Assembly: GCA_964017045.1 (NCBI GenBank)
Contig: OZ024804.1
Coordinates: forward strand, 23,359,549 to 23,423,548
DNA: 64,000 bases
Direction: 5' to 3'
From: Omphiscola glabra
Lineage: Eukaryota > Mollusca > Gastropoda > Lymnaeidae
Shown: positions 31,808-43,870 of the stretch, in pieces
Layout of the letters: each line of letters opens with the position of its first letter
Position numbering within the stretch: the stretch's first letter is position 1
Notes under the pieces: generated by a model
Databases searched by the model: none
What the model was told of the DNA's origin: nothing
Seen by the model: only the letters and a program-made list of their open reading frames with translations
Translations under genes and position numbers: made by a program

Positions 31808-33814
31808 AGTTAGGACAGAAACTTATACACATTATTTTGTTCCCCGGTCTGTACGAGTTTACCAACATGCTCCCCCAAGCGATTAAAAATGTGAATGATC
31901 AACAATAAAGTTATTATTGGCACTAACTGAGACTGATTTATACGCTAAATAAAGCAATCAGTTACCTTGTTTTTATATTGTTTAAATTGTAAAACGTTGT
32001 CTCGGTTAAAAACATGGATTTAGTTATGTGACGAAAATAAATATTTACAATGAATTTAAAGAAACATTTTTTATTTATTTAGATCAATAAAGAATCTTAT
32101 CAAATACTTGTTCAATACCTGCTTGTGTCAGTGCTCATCATTAATTATTATAGAATGAATAAATAAATTAATAATAGGCAGTTAAATTTAGCATTGGTAA
32201 CATAAGGGACATATTGCATCTACTACATACGCTGTTGTTGATTGATTCTTAGTGACAGTTCTCCGTCACAGCAAAGACCAAAATGTATGGAAACATAATT
32301 ATTTCCTAAATCTTGCTGGATTAACTAACTATTAAATTTCTATGTTTCTTTAAATCTGTTTTGTCCTTCAAAGGTTTAATCAGTGAACCAGTAGTTTCTA
32401 ATAATGTTTTAATAATTATGTTAAACTTGTGAAATTTTGAAATTGTCTTTTTTTTTAAATTGTTGAATGATTGGCAAATATTTCGATTTTAAAAATTAAT
32501 CAGATTGCGTTGTATTTTTATGAAATATGCTGCAAGGTAACGAATTGCACGTAACTAAAAACCATTTCACATGCACAGGTTAAAACTAATCGAAGAGATC
32601 TGAAGGTACAACACATAGTCAACTATATATGTATAAAAGAATACACTTTTCCACATCTATTTGTATGTTAATATCAAATCTATTATCGTAACTTTTTTTT
32701 TTGTGGTGGGGGACTTCTTTAAAAAAAAATAATGATTTTAAACTAGAAAAAATCACAAGAGGTTATTGAGATAATAATGGCCGGCACTTAGTGATAATTT
32801 CTACCTTCTATTGCCAAAAGTCATCACAATTTCTTATTTTAAAAAGATTGATCTATGCAATGATGTTTACGTTTCTAACCCATTTTTCTAGCCCCTACAC
32901 TATAATTTATTTCCACTAAACATGACCTTAATTTAGCAAATCTACATGATCACTAATTTAAGCATTATTGTCACTAACAAAGCTCAATGATGGCTGATTC
33001 CTACTCTAAAGAAATACTTTACATGTCTTTTTTTTAATTGTTAATTTCTCTCTAGAAATTGTGAAAACTTAAACTTAAATTTACAACAAAAACTCTATTT
33101 ACAATTTTAAATATATTTTATATCAACGAAATTTGATATAGTTATATCTTCATTAAAAATGTAACAAAACATGATTTTGCTTTTTTAATATATCGGAAAA
33201 TCGTAAAACAAAGAATTCTTTAATGGAAAGTAGAATCTCTTAACAGTTTTTACGTCTATACAAGTCTTGAGTGTCTTCATTAAAAGAAATTATATAAATC
33301 TCATAAAAGTATGCACCCAAGTTACTTTTTGCAAAGTTAAAACAAAGCGAAAATCTTAACCTATCTCCAGTTTTCAAAATTAAATTTGTATGCGTGCAAA
33401 ATAATATTGGGTATTAATATCAATGGTATACTTATGTAAATATACCCACGTTTTGATTACGCCATTGATTTTCTGAATTGGTAAACATATGTTTATTTGT
33501 AACAAGAGAATGTAACATCTTTTTTTCACGATTGTAATATCAAAAGATTTAAAGATACGTTTATCCACGTAAAAATCAATACATCCTATTTCCTACCCCC
33601 GATATTTATGTATCTAAGAAGTATAATTATTTATGAAAATCATTCCTTTATTCCGCGGCGCAACTTGTGCTGCCTTGAGCAATATGAAAATATCTAATAC
33701 CTTCCCCCCCTCCCCCCCCCAGATTAAAAAAAAAATTAAATTTAATCATCGTCGGGATGGTACCCCTTACGTAAGCAAATACACATTTTTGCACTCTTCT
33801 TCTTCTATATATTA
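31808..33814. other. Non-coding, AT-rich; first part homologous to 45.69-46.12 kb
   Basis: Up to about 32200 it matches module 2 (TTATCAAATACTTGTTMAATA at 32.09 / 46.02 kb). 33.38-33.80 kb matches 34.74-34.95 kb and 49.86-50.06 kb. No gene is seen. Confidence 0.6.
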
Positions 33815-34353
33815 AGGGCCCACGATCAATTTATTGATCATTATGGCTCCTATGAATGTAGATGGGATTTGCAATGTCTCTGTACCTGGTGTTGATGAGG
33901 ATATCTCACTGGTTACAAGAGTAACTGTTTGAGGGTATCATGCACTAGGGGTTGGAAGGCCTGAGGCAATAGACGCAAATGATTCAAGTGTTGTCGCCTC
34001 AACTGTTCCTTTTGGAAGCTTGTTCCAGTCCCTGATTGTCTTTGGTAGGAATGAGCAGTTCCTATACTGGCTTCTCGCTGGTATGAGCCGGAACTGCCAG
34101 TCATGGCCTCGTCGCTGTCTGTGGGGGAGAGGGACGAGTTTCTGTTTAATGCCAGAGCAGTGGACTAGCCCATTATTTATCTTGTAAATCATGGAGAGTC
34201 TGGACTGTCGTCGTCGTTCCTACAATAGTGACCAGCCCAGTGTTTCCAGCATGCTGCCAACACTAGAAGTATTCCTGTAGCGGTTCAGGACAAAGCGTGC
34301 TGCCCGTCGCTGTACTGCCTCCAACCTGTCGATGCTCTTCTGAGTGAATGTGT
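33815..34353 (-). mobile_element. 5'-truncated LINE (CR1/Jockey-like C-terminus)
   Basis: The minus strand encodes IDRLEAVQRRAARFVLNRYR, then LGWSLL, a TAG stop, ERRRQSRLSMIYKINNGLV, FRLIPARSQYRNCSFLPKTI and DWNKLPKGTVEATTLESFAS: the characteristic last part of CR1/Jockey-type reverse transcriptases. The in-frame stop marks it as dead. It interrupts a block found uninterrupted at 50.15 kb, so it inserted after the duplication. A short TCTATAT is near both edges. Its 3' UTR (33815-33905) is the source type of the piece in front of GPCR-1. Confidence 0.75.
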
Positions 34354-37300
34354 CTCTATATGGTTTGTTTTTATTTGGATGAGTGATAAGTGTATTAGTA
34401 AATGCTATTTGACTCTGGAGAAACTGATTGACGCTGCACTGATTGACTTGACCTGCATTTTCGTATTAAAAGTAGATTTAAATGTTACGTTTTTATTACC
34501 TTATAAAAAAAAGATAGTATTTGAAAAGAAAAAAAACCTTAAGTTTAAAAAAACAAAGCTAAATTTTTTAGTGTATTTATAAAAAATTTAAAAGGCCATC
34601 AAAAGTAAAATTAATAAATTATGTTACTACGAAAGTGATAATGTATTTTCATCTTCTTAAAAGTAAAATTAATAAATATAATTAATAAGGTGAAAATAAA
34701 TTATCAGTTTTGTCAAGCACTGTTATTAAATCAAAGAAACTTAGTGATATTGATGTGTATAACTATGTAAATGTATTTACGTTTTGTTAACGTTATTGAA
34801 TTTCTTAATTGGTAAACATTTGTTCAAATGTAAAATGAGAATATAGCATCTCTTTTTTACAACTGTAATGTTATTGGATTGAAAGATATTGTCATCCAAG
34901 TAAAAATGTATTGGGAAAAATGAATCGCATTACCCCCCACCACCCGCACACAGAGTTTAAAAAACAGAATCCACTGGATTGTAACTCCTTTACTTAAGCA
35001 AAAAGAATTGTATTGCACTTAATATGCTTTGTCCTTATTAGGATGAGTGATAAGTGCATTAAAAATGCTATTTGGCTACACAGTTTTGATGCACCAATTG
35101 AATTAAACTGCATATTCTTATTAAAATTATTTTTGAATGTAGAGTTTTTACTACTTTAAAAATTTCCTAAAATTTTATTTTTTGGAATGAATAAAAAGTA
35201 AAAACTTATTAAATTTTAAAATACAAAGCTAAATTAGTATTTAAGTTTAGCAATTTAAAAAGCAATCAATTCTATTTATTAATTTTACTTATAAGAAGGG
35301 GAATGTACATCATCAGATTTGTCACGCTCATTTATTAACTCAGAGAATTTTTAGGTAGGCTAAATAGGCAATTCACACTATGACGTTCTTTGCGTGATTA
35401 TTTAGAACTAATTAATTTTAATTTTATTTCGCTTTATTGACAACGCACTAAAGAACGCACTAACAACTGATCTATAGGTTTTCCCCAATAAATGTGATTG
35501 CTGTGTAATTCTTTGATCATTTTTTTTTAAAAATGTTTTTAAGCATATAAAATGCTTCAGATAGTTCCTTTGTTGTTTCTTAAATGTATTTGTAATTTAT
35601 AAAACTTATAATTTTCCTAAAAGAAAAGCGGATTTATAATAATTATTGCGCATTTAAATTTATTCGATTTCCGACATATAATAGAAAATAACTATGATTG
35701 TCCGAACGTATCAAAATATTTTGTTTTTTTAAGCGTTATGTCAGCATAGCTCATTCTTATATATATGTTTTAGAATTAGTTCAATTACTGATAAAACATA
35801 TTGGAGAAATATTTTTTTTAAAAAATATGACTCAATTTATGTGTTAAATAATTAACTTTGTTATTTGTTGTAAAGAAAACATTGTATGTCATTCAATATT
35901 TAAATATTGCCGTTTTTATATCCTAAAATAAAAAAAAAAACATGTGTTTTTCGTTTGGTTGTCTTTTAAAAATCACAGTGTTATATTATTCAATGTTTAA
36001 AAATGTATCAAAATTAATATGATTTTAAAAATAGCACACATAATATTGAGGGAGGTGGATATTTACACTTCATTTTATTTGCGAAGAACTTATTAATTTT
36101 TGCTTATACTTTTCAGAATTTTTTTATCGAGTTTGCTTTGCTCATAATTGCTTCTTTAAATTTCTTATTTAACTGCTCAAAAAGAACTGTTTATTCTTAC
36201 AATTTTAGCCTTTTACATACAATTTTGCGATGTCTCTAACGATTTTTGCTCCGAGACTTGTCATAACTAATATTTAACATTAGATCTACCTCCTTTCTCC
36301 GCCTGGCGGGGAATTGCCAGATAATTTCTATTTTCTGGGGACCATCCATAAATATATCAAGCGATCACTGAGAAAGGAAAATGGTTGGTGTTGGCTTGGA
36401 AGCGAACGGCTGTGCATTGGAGGGGTAGGCGTCTAAACATTTTTAACAGCTATAAAATAACACCACCACGTTTTATAACGATCGTCATACTGTTGCTTTG
36501 TGTTTGTGGTTTCACAATGAACTCGCGAGATACAGCAATGTTACTATTCAGCGTATTCGCTCTGTCTCGCGAGATACAACAATTGTACTATTCAGGGTAT
36601 TCGCTCTAGTGACTACCTTCAAATTTTGTAAACATTCGCTTTTTCATTTTCTACGGTTCTGTGTGACGTAATTTTGTGACATTTTTTCATTCTTCGACTG
36701 AACGGCGAAATTGCGAAAATGGTGAAAACTACGGATTAAATTTTTAAAAAATTCAATCTCAACTGCTCCGCACAGAAGTGTTAGAGTTTGACAAATTGCA
36801 TAAGATGTAGTAAATAACATTTGAACTTAGTTGTTAGAAATAACTAACCAGCTTTGCAATTTTAATGCCGCAATTTTTTTTTCATTACTTTCTTACCTTC
36901 TTATAAGACTATAGTATGTCAATGGCATATAAACTCAGGCCCTTATGCTTAAAAACAGGTATGGACAACCTAAGACCTAAAAATTTAAATATTTTGACGC
37001 CCCGGTAGTACCAGAGATGATCTTACTTCTTCATTCAATTTGTGATTATTTTCTTTTTGGCATAAAATCATGTTTAAAAGTATATATGTGTATATTGTGT
37101 CGATATGCGCCCTTTTGCATTACCCCTGTGTCGTTTTGCGCCCTTTTGCATTACCCCTGCTGACCCCACCCTGCCCCTTTTTGAGTTGATTAAAACAATG
37201 AAATAATTAATTAATTATCAAACATTTCAAATATTCTTTGATAACTACTAAAATAAAAATAATGTATATAAATAAAGCTACATAAGTGTAACCTAATTTT

Positions 37301-37809
37301 CCCCAAGCATGACGATGAAGTATATAAGTATGATTTATTTTTCAAGTATAGGCCAATGTTCATCACAGCATTTTGATATTTTTTAGATACTGGAAAGGGC
37401 GCTCAGCCTCCTCCCCAATAAAACCAGCCCCACCTTTGTTCATGTAGTTTCAGCGGCGTTCATCGATTTCCTCTTCCCCACTATATCTTCGTCTATCAAA
37501 GTGCAAAATGAAAGTCAACTTTTTGATTTGCAATAATGCACCGTGCGTACACATATAAACGATATACATTTACTTTGAGAAGTGCTCTTCATAAAACAGG
37601 ATTTTAGAATAGTTTTTGTATTCATTGTGTATTATGATTATTTATTTACTACTACTATGAGGTATTTTACGATTTTGAAATGTAAAGTATACTATTATGA
37701 GACTCTATTGTACTATGTGGGCGTACCATTGTAACGGGGTCTGCTTAAATTGGTTTTCTACAATTTTTATTTTATTTTAATGTTTCATTTATTTAACATT
37801 AAATGCATA
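34354..37809. other. Non-coding AT-rich DNA with internal and cross-module duplications
   Basis: 34.36-34.75 kb and 35.03-35.30 kb are two copies of one segment (GATGAGTGATAAGTG...). They match a single copy at 50.18-50.47 kb. 35.34-35.94 kb matches 50.5-50.97 kb. At 36524-36609 a 43-bp phrase (CTCGCGAGATACARCAATGT...) is doubled. At 37108-37160 GCGCCCTTTTGCATTACCCC is doubled. No gene is supported. Confidence 0.55.
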
Positions 37810-37982
37810 GTACGCCCTGTACACATTGTTCACATAGTACACATTGTTCACGTTGTACGAATTGTGCACATTGTACAAGCTGTTCGCATTGTACGCACTG
37901 TACACATTGCTCACATTGTACATGGTGTGCACGTTGTACGCATTGTAACATTGTTCACGTTGTACGCATTGTACACATTGAA
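37810..37982. repeat. 9-bp tandem repeat, about 19 copies
   Basis: The unit is CATTGTACR with drift (CACGTTGTA, CATTGTTCA). The Val-His-Ile-rich plus frame and the Tyr/Asn-rich minus frame across it are artefacts of the 9-bp period. Confidence 0.92.
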
Positions 37983-38829
37983 TGCATTGACAAAAAAGAC
38001 GATGACAAGTGCTTTTTGCCTCAAAACATTTATCCGAATTAAACGATAAAGACAGCAGAGAAGAAAATAACATCCACTTAGCTTAGTAGCAAGAGACCAA
38101 AATATCTATACGTGAGTAACATTGTATCAAACAACGTCTTGAAGAGCGTAATATTGTATTTCACAATGTTTATAAGAGAGTAATATTGTATCACATAATG
38201 TCTAGAATAGAGCATTATTGTCTAATGCTAGATTGTTAAGTTAATTAACATTGTTAATGAGGTGGAATTCCACCCAGAGTGGCATGTTCCATTATATTGA
38301 AGGGTGGCATTTTCAGCCGAAGGCAAAGATTTCTTTTCGTGTAATGATGGAAGGAAAATGCTTTGTCTGTCCAGGGTGGCGACAAAACAAACTACGGCAC
38401 TCCATACATCGTACATTAAGAGTTTGCACTTTCGATAGTATTTAAAGCAGAGCCCCTATTTCAGGAACCTCGAGATGTGATTTGGACAAAAAAAGTTATG
38501 AACTTTGAACTTTGCAGACGGCAAAAAAACGAAAAGTTGAAGAACTCTAAAAGTCAAGTGATATCTCTAATTTTAACTTAGCTCCCATACCCATTATTAT
38601 CATTTTATTTGAAGCATAATAAATAATTTTTGTTTGATATCAAACAAGAAAGAAGTACAAATAAAGATGAAAGACTTTTAAAAAATTATTATATTATTTT
38701 ATTTTTTGTAGAATTTTAAATAAACTGAAATCGGCCCCACGATAAAGGATAATCTCATTAACGCAAATACTCTCTGACTACCTCAGGCTATGAATGAAAA
38801 CATATCAGATTACCTAAGTTCCTAAATGT

Positions 38830-39080
38830 AAACAGAATGTGACTGCCTCAGTTAATAAAATAAAATTAAAGATTATCTGACTGCCTCAGTTAATAAAATT
38901 AAATTAAAGATTATCTGACTGCCTCAGTTAATAAAATTAAATTAAAGATTATCTGACTGCCTCAGTGAATAAAATTAAATGTAAAGATTATCTGACTGCC
39001 TCAGTTAATAAAATTAAATTAAAGATTATCTGACTGCCTCAGTTAATAAAATTAAATGTAAAGATTATCTGACTACCTCA
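38830..39080. repeat. 38-40-bp repeat, 6 copies, in module 2
   Basis: The unit is CTGACTGCCTCAGTTAATAA plus AATTAAATTAAAGATTAT. The flanking single copies (GACTACCTCAG...AAATGTAAACACTATATGAC at 39.07-39.15 kb) link it to the 33-bp arrays at 46.5 and 54.6 kb. Confidence 0.93.
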
Positions 39081-41177
39081 GTTTATCAAAGTACAAATCT
39101 ATCTGGATACTTAGCTTATAAATGTAAACACTATATGACTACCTCAGCTAATGAATATCAAGACTGTCTTAATTTTTTTTTAAATATATATGTTTAGATG
39201 TCAATGAATCAAATACGGTGAAAATATAGGCGTTATTTGCAACTAGGCGTCGAACGTTTTATATGAAACAAAAAGAATGCGCAAAATAAAAATTTTCAAT
39301 AAATTTATTTTCAATATTAACAAACGTGCTTTAAAAATAAAATAGAAATAGTATTGTAAAGATAAAATTAACAAGCGTGCTCTTTTTTGACTGTGTTTAT
39401 ATAATAAAACATAAAAATACGAATAGTTTCGTATTTTCAGCTAATTAACTGAAATAATATTTACAATTATCACATGTTCTTTGATTGAGCATAGTAAGCA
39501 CTTGCAGTGATTAGTTGCGTCATATTTCCAAAGCAAGAAGAAAGATATAAGACTTAAAGAAATTATCATTAAAACGTCTAAACTAGAGAGATATATCAAA
39601 TATCAAGAACTGTAGAATGTCCTGGAGATCTGAAACGAAAAAGAAAATTTAAAAAATAAGAATTAACTCTTCATTGTATTTATTTCAAATATCAAACAAG
39701 AAAAATAAAATATAGTTTAATATCACAATATCTGAAATACAATAGTTCGTATTAGAATTTAGTTCTCTCGCAACACTTTGTGTTCGTATTTCTGTAATCA
39801 AAGTATTGACTGGCTTCAATTTACACCTTTCGCCAACAATGTAATCATTTTACTAGAAGCAAGTTAAATTTCAAAGTGTCGTAAGTATAACTGTGTGGCT
39901 AACTTTCACAGTGCAAGATTTTTTAAGACGAAATATAGCAGCATATAATATTTTAAACTGCGAACAGTTTCAGGTTGCGATACATATAAGGTGTTTGTAC
40001 AGAAATGCTAAGACTACTTTTAAAATAAGCTTTAACCTTCACGTCATCTTTCATAAACCATTTCAAAAACGTTCCTTATTACGACGGAATTTGGGATCTA
40101 AACGTTTATGTTGCCGACTATTGCCTATGAGAAAAAAATAACATCTGAAAAGTGAATCAAACTGTGTTTATTTAGCTGTTATCTAAAGGGGAAAATATTA
40201 AAATTAGATCCAAAATATTTCGAAATGTTAATTTCAGTTTTAAAAAGAAAATCTTTAAGGTGAGAATAAACATAGTAGATTAAATAAATAAGTAATTGAT
40301 CCAATTGACAATACTTGGTCGTAAAGGACAGAGAAAATGTCAAAGTGTAAACACACTGTTAGATTGGCGCCAATTTAAACTAAGTAGATTTCCCATTCAG
40401 ATCGGAAACTAAAGAATCTTTTATTCAAGTGGTAAATTATATGTTTCCGGAAATGCCAAGACGCAATCTGTTTACCATTATTTCTGAATATAGGTCAAAT
40501 GGCCTAGCTTTGTTTGTGTGGATTTATTATCAGTGCTATTAAGTGGCGTTGATAAATTGTATAAATTTTGAGCAAAAAAGAAATTTACGTAGCTTATTAA
40601 TTTATCTTTTCCTCGGGGAATACTTTCGAACCGGTAACAAAATTGTTGTCCTGGACACATAATTAAGGATAAGCAGTTAACATATGAGTATATATTGTAA
40701 TGTTTTCATCTCTTAAAGAGAAAGTGTCTATGTGAATCTCTTACTTGGAATTTATCCAGTTGATAAATCATAGAATACTCATTGCATAAAACAAAACATT
40801 TGACGTGTGAAAAAGCAAAGAGTCGTTATAATATTGACAATGGTCATTTTTGTCAGGGCAGATCTTATTAATACAAGATATTGCAGTTAAGATTTTGTCG
40901 TTGAAATATGCATGTCCACATACAACTCTAGCCTGCAAATTCCATAGTTGTCGATTCAAGAAATATTTCCCTCCTGGTCTCTAGTCAATAGAATCATATT
41001 TATATTTTATTTTAATATTTAAATGAAAACCAGAGTGAATGACTTCATAAAATTAAATTCTTTACAATTTTTTTTTTAGATCATTAAAAAATCAAAACGT
41101 TGCTTAAGATTGTTTCTTCTATTTTTTTTAAAAGAAAGAAATCAAACTACACTAGTTCATTTATAACTGAATGTACG
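39081..41177. other. Module 2 upstream non-coding region
   Basis: Homologous to 22.08-26.02 kb (without the arrays) and 58.2-60.51 kb. A well conserved stretch at 40.66-40.76 kb (AAGCAGTTAAC, ATATATTGTAATG, AAAGAGAAAGTGTCTATGTG) is nearly identical to 25.35-25.45 kb. No gene found. Confidence 0.6.
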
Positions 41178-42233
41178 ATGTCATACATAAATTCAACATT
41201 TTCTATCGAATCATCAAGTATTCAAAATAATATGACTGGACTAAATTACATTTACGATTTGTCGTTGGAAGTGTTTCTCTGGGTAAAGATAGTCTTTAAT
41301 GGTTATTTAATTATCTTTATGTCAATGGTTGGTGCTATAGGAAACATTATAGTCATCATTGTTGTGTACCGTCAGGGATTGAAGGATACACCACAAATAT
41401 TGATGATGTCATTAGCAGCATCGGACGCCATCTTGTCAACAGCTACTCTAGTTATGCATGTTCCTTATATTATTTTTAATGTTGATTATTATCTTGCTAC
41501 AACATTTTTGACTTACATTAGCGTGTACGTTGTAGAAATTTATAATTTTACTGTCGTTCTGAGTTTCTGCACATTTCCACTCATCTCATTTGAACGAATG
41601 ATTGCTGTGTATTTTCCTTTTCAAGTCTCTCGAATTTGCACACCTTTCCGGATTAAATGCATACTTGTATCTTTATATGTTTATTCATTGGCTACTACTA
41701 TAATTTCCGTTTCATTTTTTTCGCCTCTCTGGTTACAAGACCCGTCAAGTAACAACTCTTATGCTGTAATTGATCGAACAGATTTTTTACAAAATAATTT
41801 GGAGCTAATAAGTTTATATCAAACAATTCTTTTAATGTACCTACTCTCAATAATTCCAGTATCTCTAACAACAATTTGTTGTTTAATGATTATTGTAAAA
41901 TTGGTACGAAACTCAAGGTCACGTTTGTCACAGGCCAAATTCAAAACCAAGAATTCTCGAAACGTTCAAGTTGTTAAAATGTTACTGACAGCGTGCATGT
42001 TGTCTTGTCTCTCAAGTATTCCCACTGTAGCTATTGACATATTTAGTCAAAGTGAGTATCTACAAGTAGGTGACATGTCACGGAACTATTACATTGTTTT
42101 GCAGACATTAAATCAGATTCTTTTTCAAGTAAGCCCGACTTTAAATTTGTTCATTTATTTAATCATGAGCTCAAAATTTTCAGCAACATTTATGAAGGTT
42201 TTTCAACATAACCCAAACAAATTGTGTTGTTGA
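41178..42233 (+). CDS. GPCR-2, class A rhodopsin-like receptor, 351 aa, intronless
   Basis: Paralogue of GPCR-1 with the same length and motifs: IGN in TM1, LAASD in TM2, FERMIAVYFPF after TM3, SIPTVAI in TM6, TLNLFIY in TM7 and a CC end. Like its sisters it lacks the TM3/loop 2 cysteine pair. ATG at 41178 opens MSYINSTFSI; upstream codons in the same frame start only from TTG and are not shared by the other copies. Differences from GPCR-1 concentrate in loop 2 (LQDPSSNNSYAVIDRTDF) and loop 3 (SQSEYLQVGDMSRNY), the outward faces expected to meet ligands. 143 bases of TM1-TM2 coding (41336-41478) are identical to GPCR-1. AATAAA follows about 50 bp after the stop. Fully open, hence probably functional. 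Confidence 0.9.
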   Translation: MSYINSTFSIESSSIQNNMTGLNYIYDLSLEVFLWVKIVFNGYLIIFMSMVGAIGNIIVIIVVYRQGLKDTPQILMMSLAASDAILSTATLVMHVPYIIFNVDYYLATTFLTYISVYVVEIYNFTVVLSFCTFPLISFERMIAVYFPFQVSRICTPFRIKCILVSLYVYSLATTIISVSFFSPLWLQDPSSNNSYAVIDRTDFLQNNLELISLYQTILLMYLLSIIPVSLTTICCLMIIVKLVRNSRSRLSQAKFKTKNSRNVQVVKMLLTACMLSCLSSIPTVAIDIFSQSEYLQVGDMSRNYYIVLQTLNQILFQVSPTLNLFIYLIMSSKFSATFMKVFQHNPNKLCC

Positions 42234-42555
42234 CCCGTGATAGATTTATTTAGAGAAACTCCTATTGTTGTTTCATAAACAAGAAATAAAAGCGCTTTAG
42301 CTATTGGTATTTGCGCTCCATTCCAAAAAATGATATTTTAAAAAAAAACGTTATATTCATTAATAACTTTTAACATTACTGTATTTTGTTGGAGACTTTT
42401 ATCAACGCTGTCATAGTTATTAATGTTATAATTATCTTTGTGTTCGTATTCTGTTTATTCTATAAATATTTTATTTATTGTATTTATTCTCCCAATGCAT
42501 ATTTTAAATACCATTTTTTTAAAATAAATAATTTTTGTCTAGCAATAAAAATTGT

Positions 42556-42708
42556 AGCAAATAAGACCTGATATCTTTATGTTGGCAGATGTTAACAAAT
42601 AAAACCTGCTGTCTTTATGGTGGCAGATGTTAACAAATAAGACCTGCTATCTTTATGGTGGCAGATGTTAACAAATAAGACCTGATATCTTTATGGTTGC
42701 AGATTTTT
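42556..42708. repeat. 38-bp tandem repeat, 4 copies, downstream of GPCR-2
   Basis: The unit is AACAAATAAGACCTGATATC plus TTTATGGTGGCAGATGTT. It occupies the slot that holds the 35-bp array after GPCR-1; module 3 has one related phrase (AACTAACAAAATCTCATTAT). Confidence 0.93.
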
Positions 42709-42859
42709 GTTCGAATGATCCTCGGGAAAATAAAAATAATGAAGACACATTATCTACACTATAATAGTCCATCTAGTCTATAATATTAATTTATTAAATA
42801 TATAATGTCAATGTATTTGTATCCACATTTTCTTTTAAAAATTAGTTAATGCTATATTC

Positions 42860-43870
42860 CGGCCTTAGCGATTTTGGCACCCATCATTTTTGCACCCCTT
42901 CCTTATGTACATTTTTAGGGTGATTTTAACTGTTATCATTCATTATACAGTGTTAATTCCAAAAAAGGTATAATACAAATTATAAGGAGCAAATAGTCGG
43001 TAGATTTAAACTTCTAATAAATCTGAAAATATGTAATCATTCGATTCAAGTCATACAATTAGACACATTTCAAAATACATCAGTCATAGAGGAAATCCTT
43101 AATTAAAACATTTTAAACATACTTCAATACGCGCTGGTTGCCTAAACCAAAATATAAAAAAAAATTATAACTTTCTGATTTCGGAAAGACCTTTTCAACA
43201 CCGTCCCTTTTCCACACTTGACCGCGTGTACGACCTCCTCGCCCCCCCCCCCCCCAATCAACTCTTCGCCGTTGTCCTTTATGAACAACCTTGGTTTACT
43301 AAATAAGTTTTGCATTGATAAAAACTCAATATGTTATGTAACTAGCCTAATATTCTAGCAAGTTTTTCTGACTTTTGTGGATTGTACTCGAAATTATGAC
43401 TTCTCCAGAATGTAGTCGACAAGCGACATCCTTTTTAATATACATGAAAACCGACGTGTTGGCCTTTCCTGTATCTTGTAAGCTTTTAAATATGTTTTAA
43501 ATATTTTTAATGTAAAGAAACTTCTTTCGCAAGTTGCAACACTAACTTCAAAATTTAAATTTTTAAAAAGCGTTTGCTTTGTTGTTTATTTATATCAGAA
43601 CTTTCTGTCAAAGATTTAAAAATCAGCATCAACTGTAACATTTCATATTTTAACACTATATCAAATTTCAGAATCTCCAAAAGATTAGACTCATAATCAA
43701 ACTGCATTGTCTTGTGACTCAATCTTAAACTTTTTTGTAGGTGTAAAAACTGGTTCAACATCAAATAGTTTCTGCACATTTCTTTGATGTAATATTTAAT
43801 TCCTTACAATATTTTTGTATCTAAATATATTAAAACGTTTTTGTCATTCTTCAATAAGTCTAAACACCTT
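42860..43870 (-). pseudogene. Decayed hAT-type transposase, module 2 copy
   Basis: Minus-strand LSHKTMQFDYESNLLEILKF (43555-43779) is the same block as in module 1, with the C-terminal block near 43360-43480 now out of frame. Collinear with 27.9-28.87 kb, so it was duplicated with the module and decayed independently. Confidence 0.55.

Larger units (their letters stand above)
22076..32200 (+). repeat. GPCR module 1 (segmental duplication)
   Basis: Non-coding DNA here aligns by eye with module 2 (about 38.25-46.12 kb), and much of it with module 3 (58.2-63.1 kb), in the same order: TATTTACAATTATC... (22.12 / 39.46 / 58.52 kb), AAGCAGTTAAC...ATATATTGTAATG (25.35 / 40.68 / 59.97 kb), the receptor, and AATATTTGTCTAGCAAT downstream (27.37 / 42.53 / 62.79 kb). 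The hAT relic is in modules 1 and 2. Edges approximate. Confidence 0.8.

Noticed and set aside
37750..38073. Val-His-Ile and Tyr/Asn/Cys-rich proteins
   Set aside because: 9-bp repeat artefact on both strands.
41100..41177. 26-residue N-terminal extension of GPCR-2
   Set aside because: Begins at TTG, is not conserved in the other copies, and ATG at 41178 gives the same 351-codon length.
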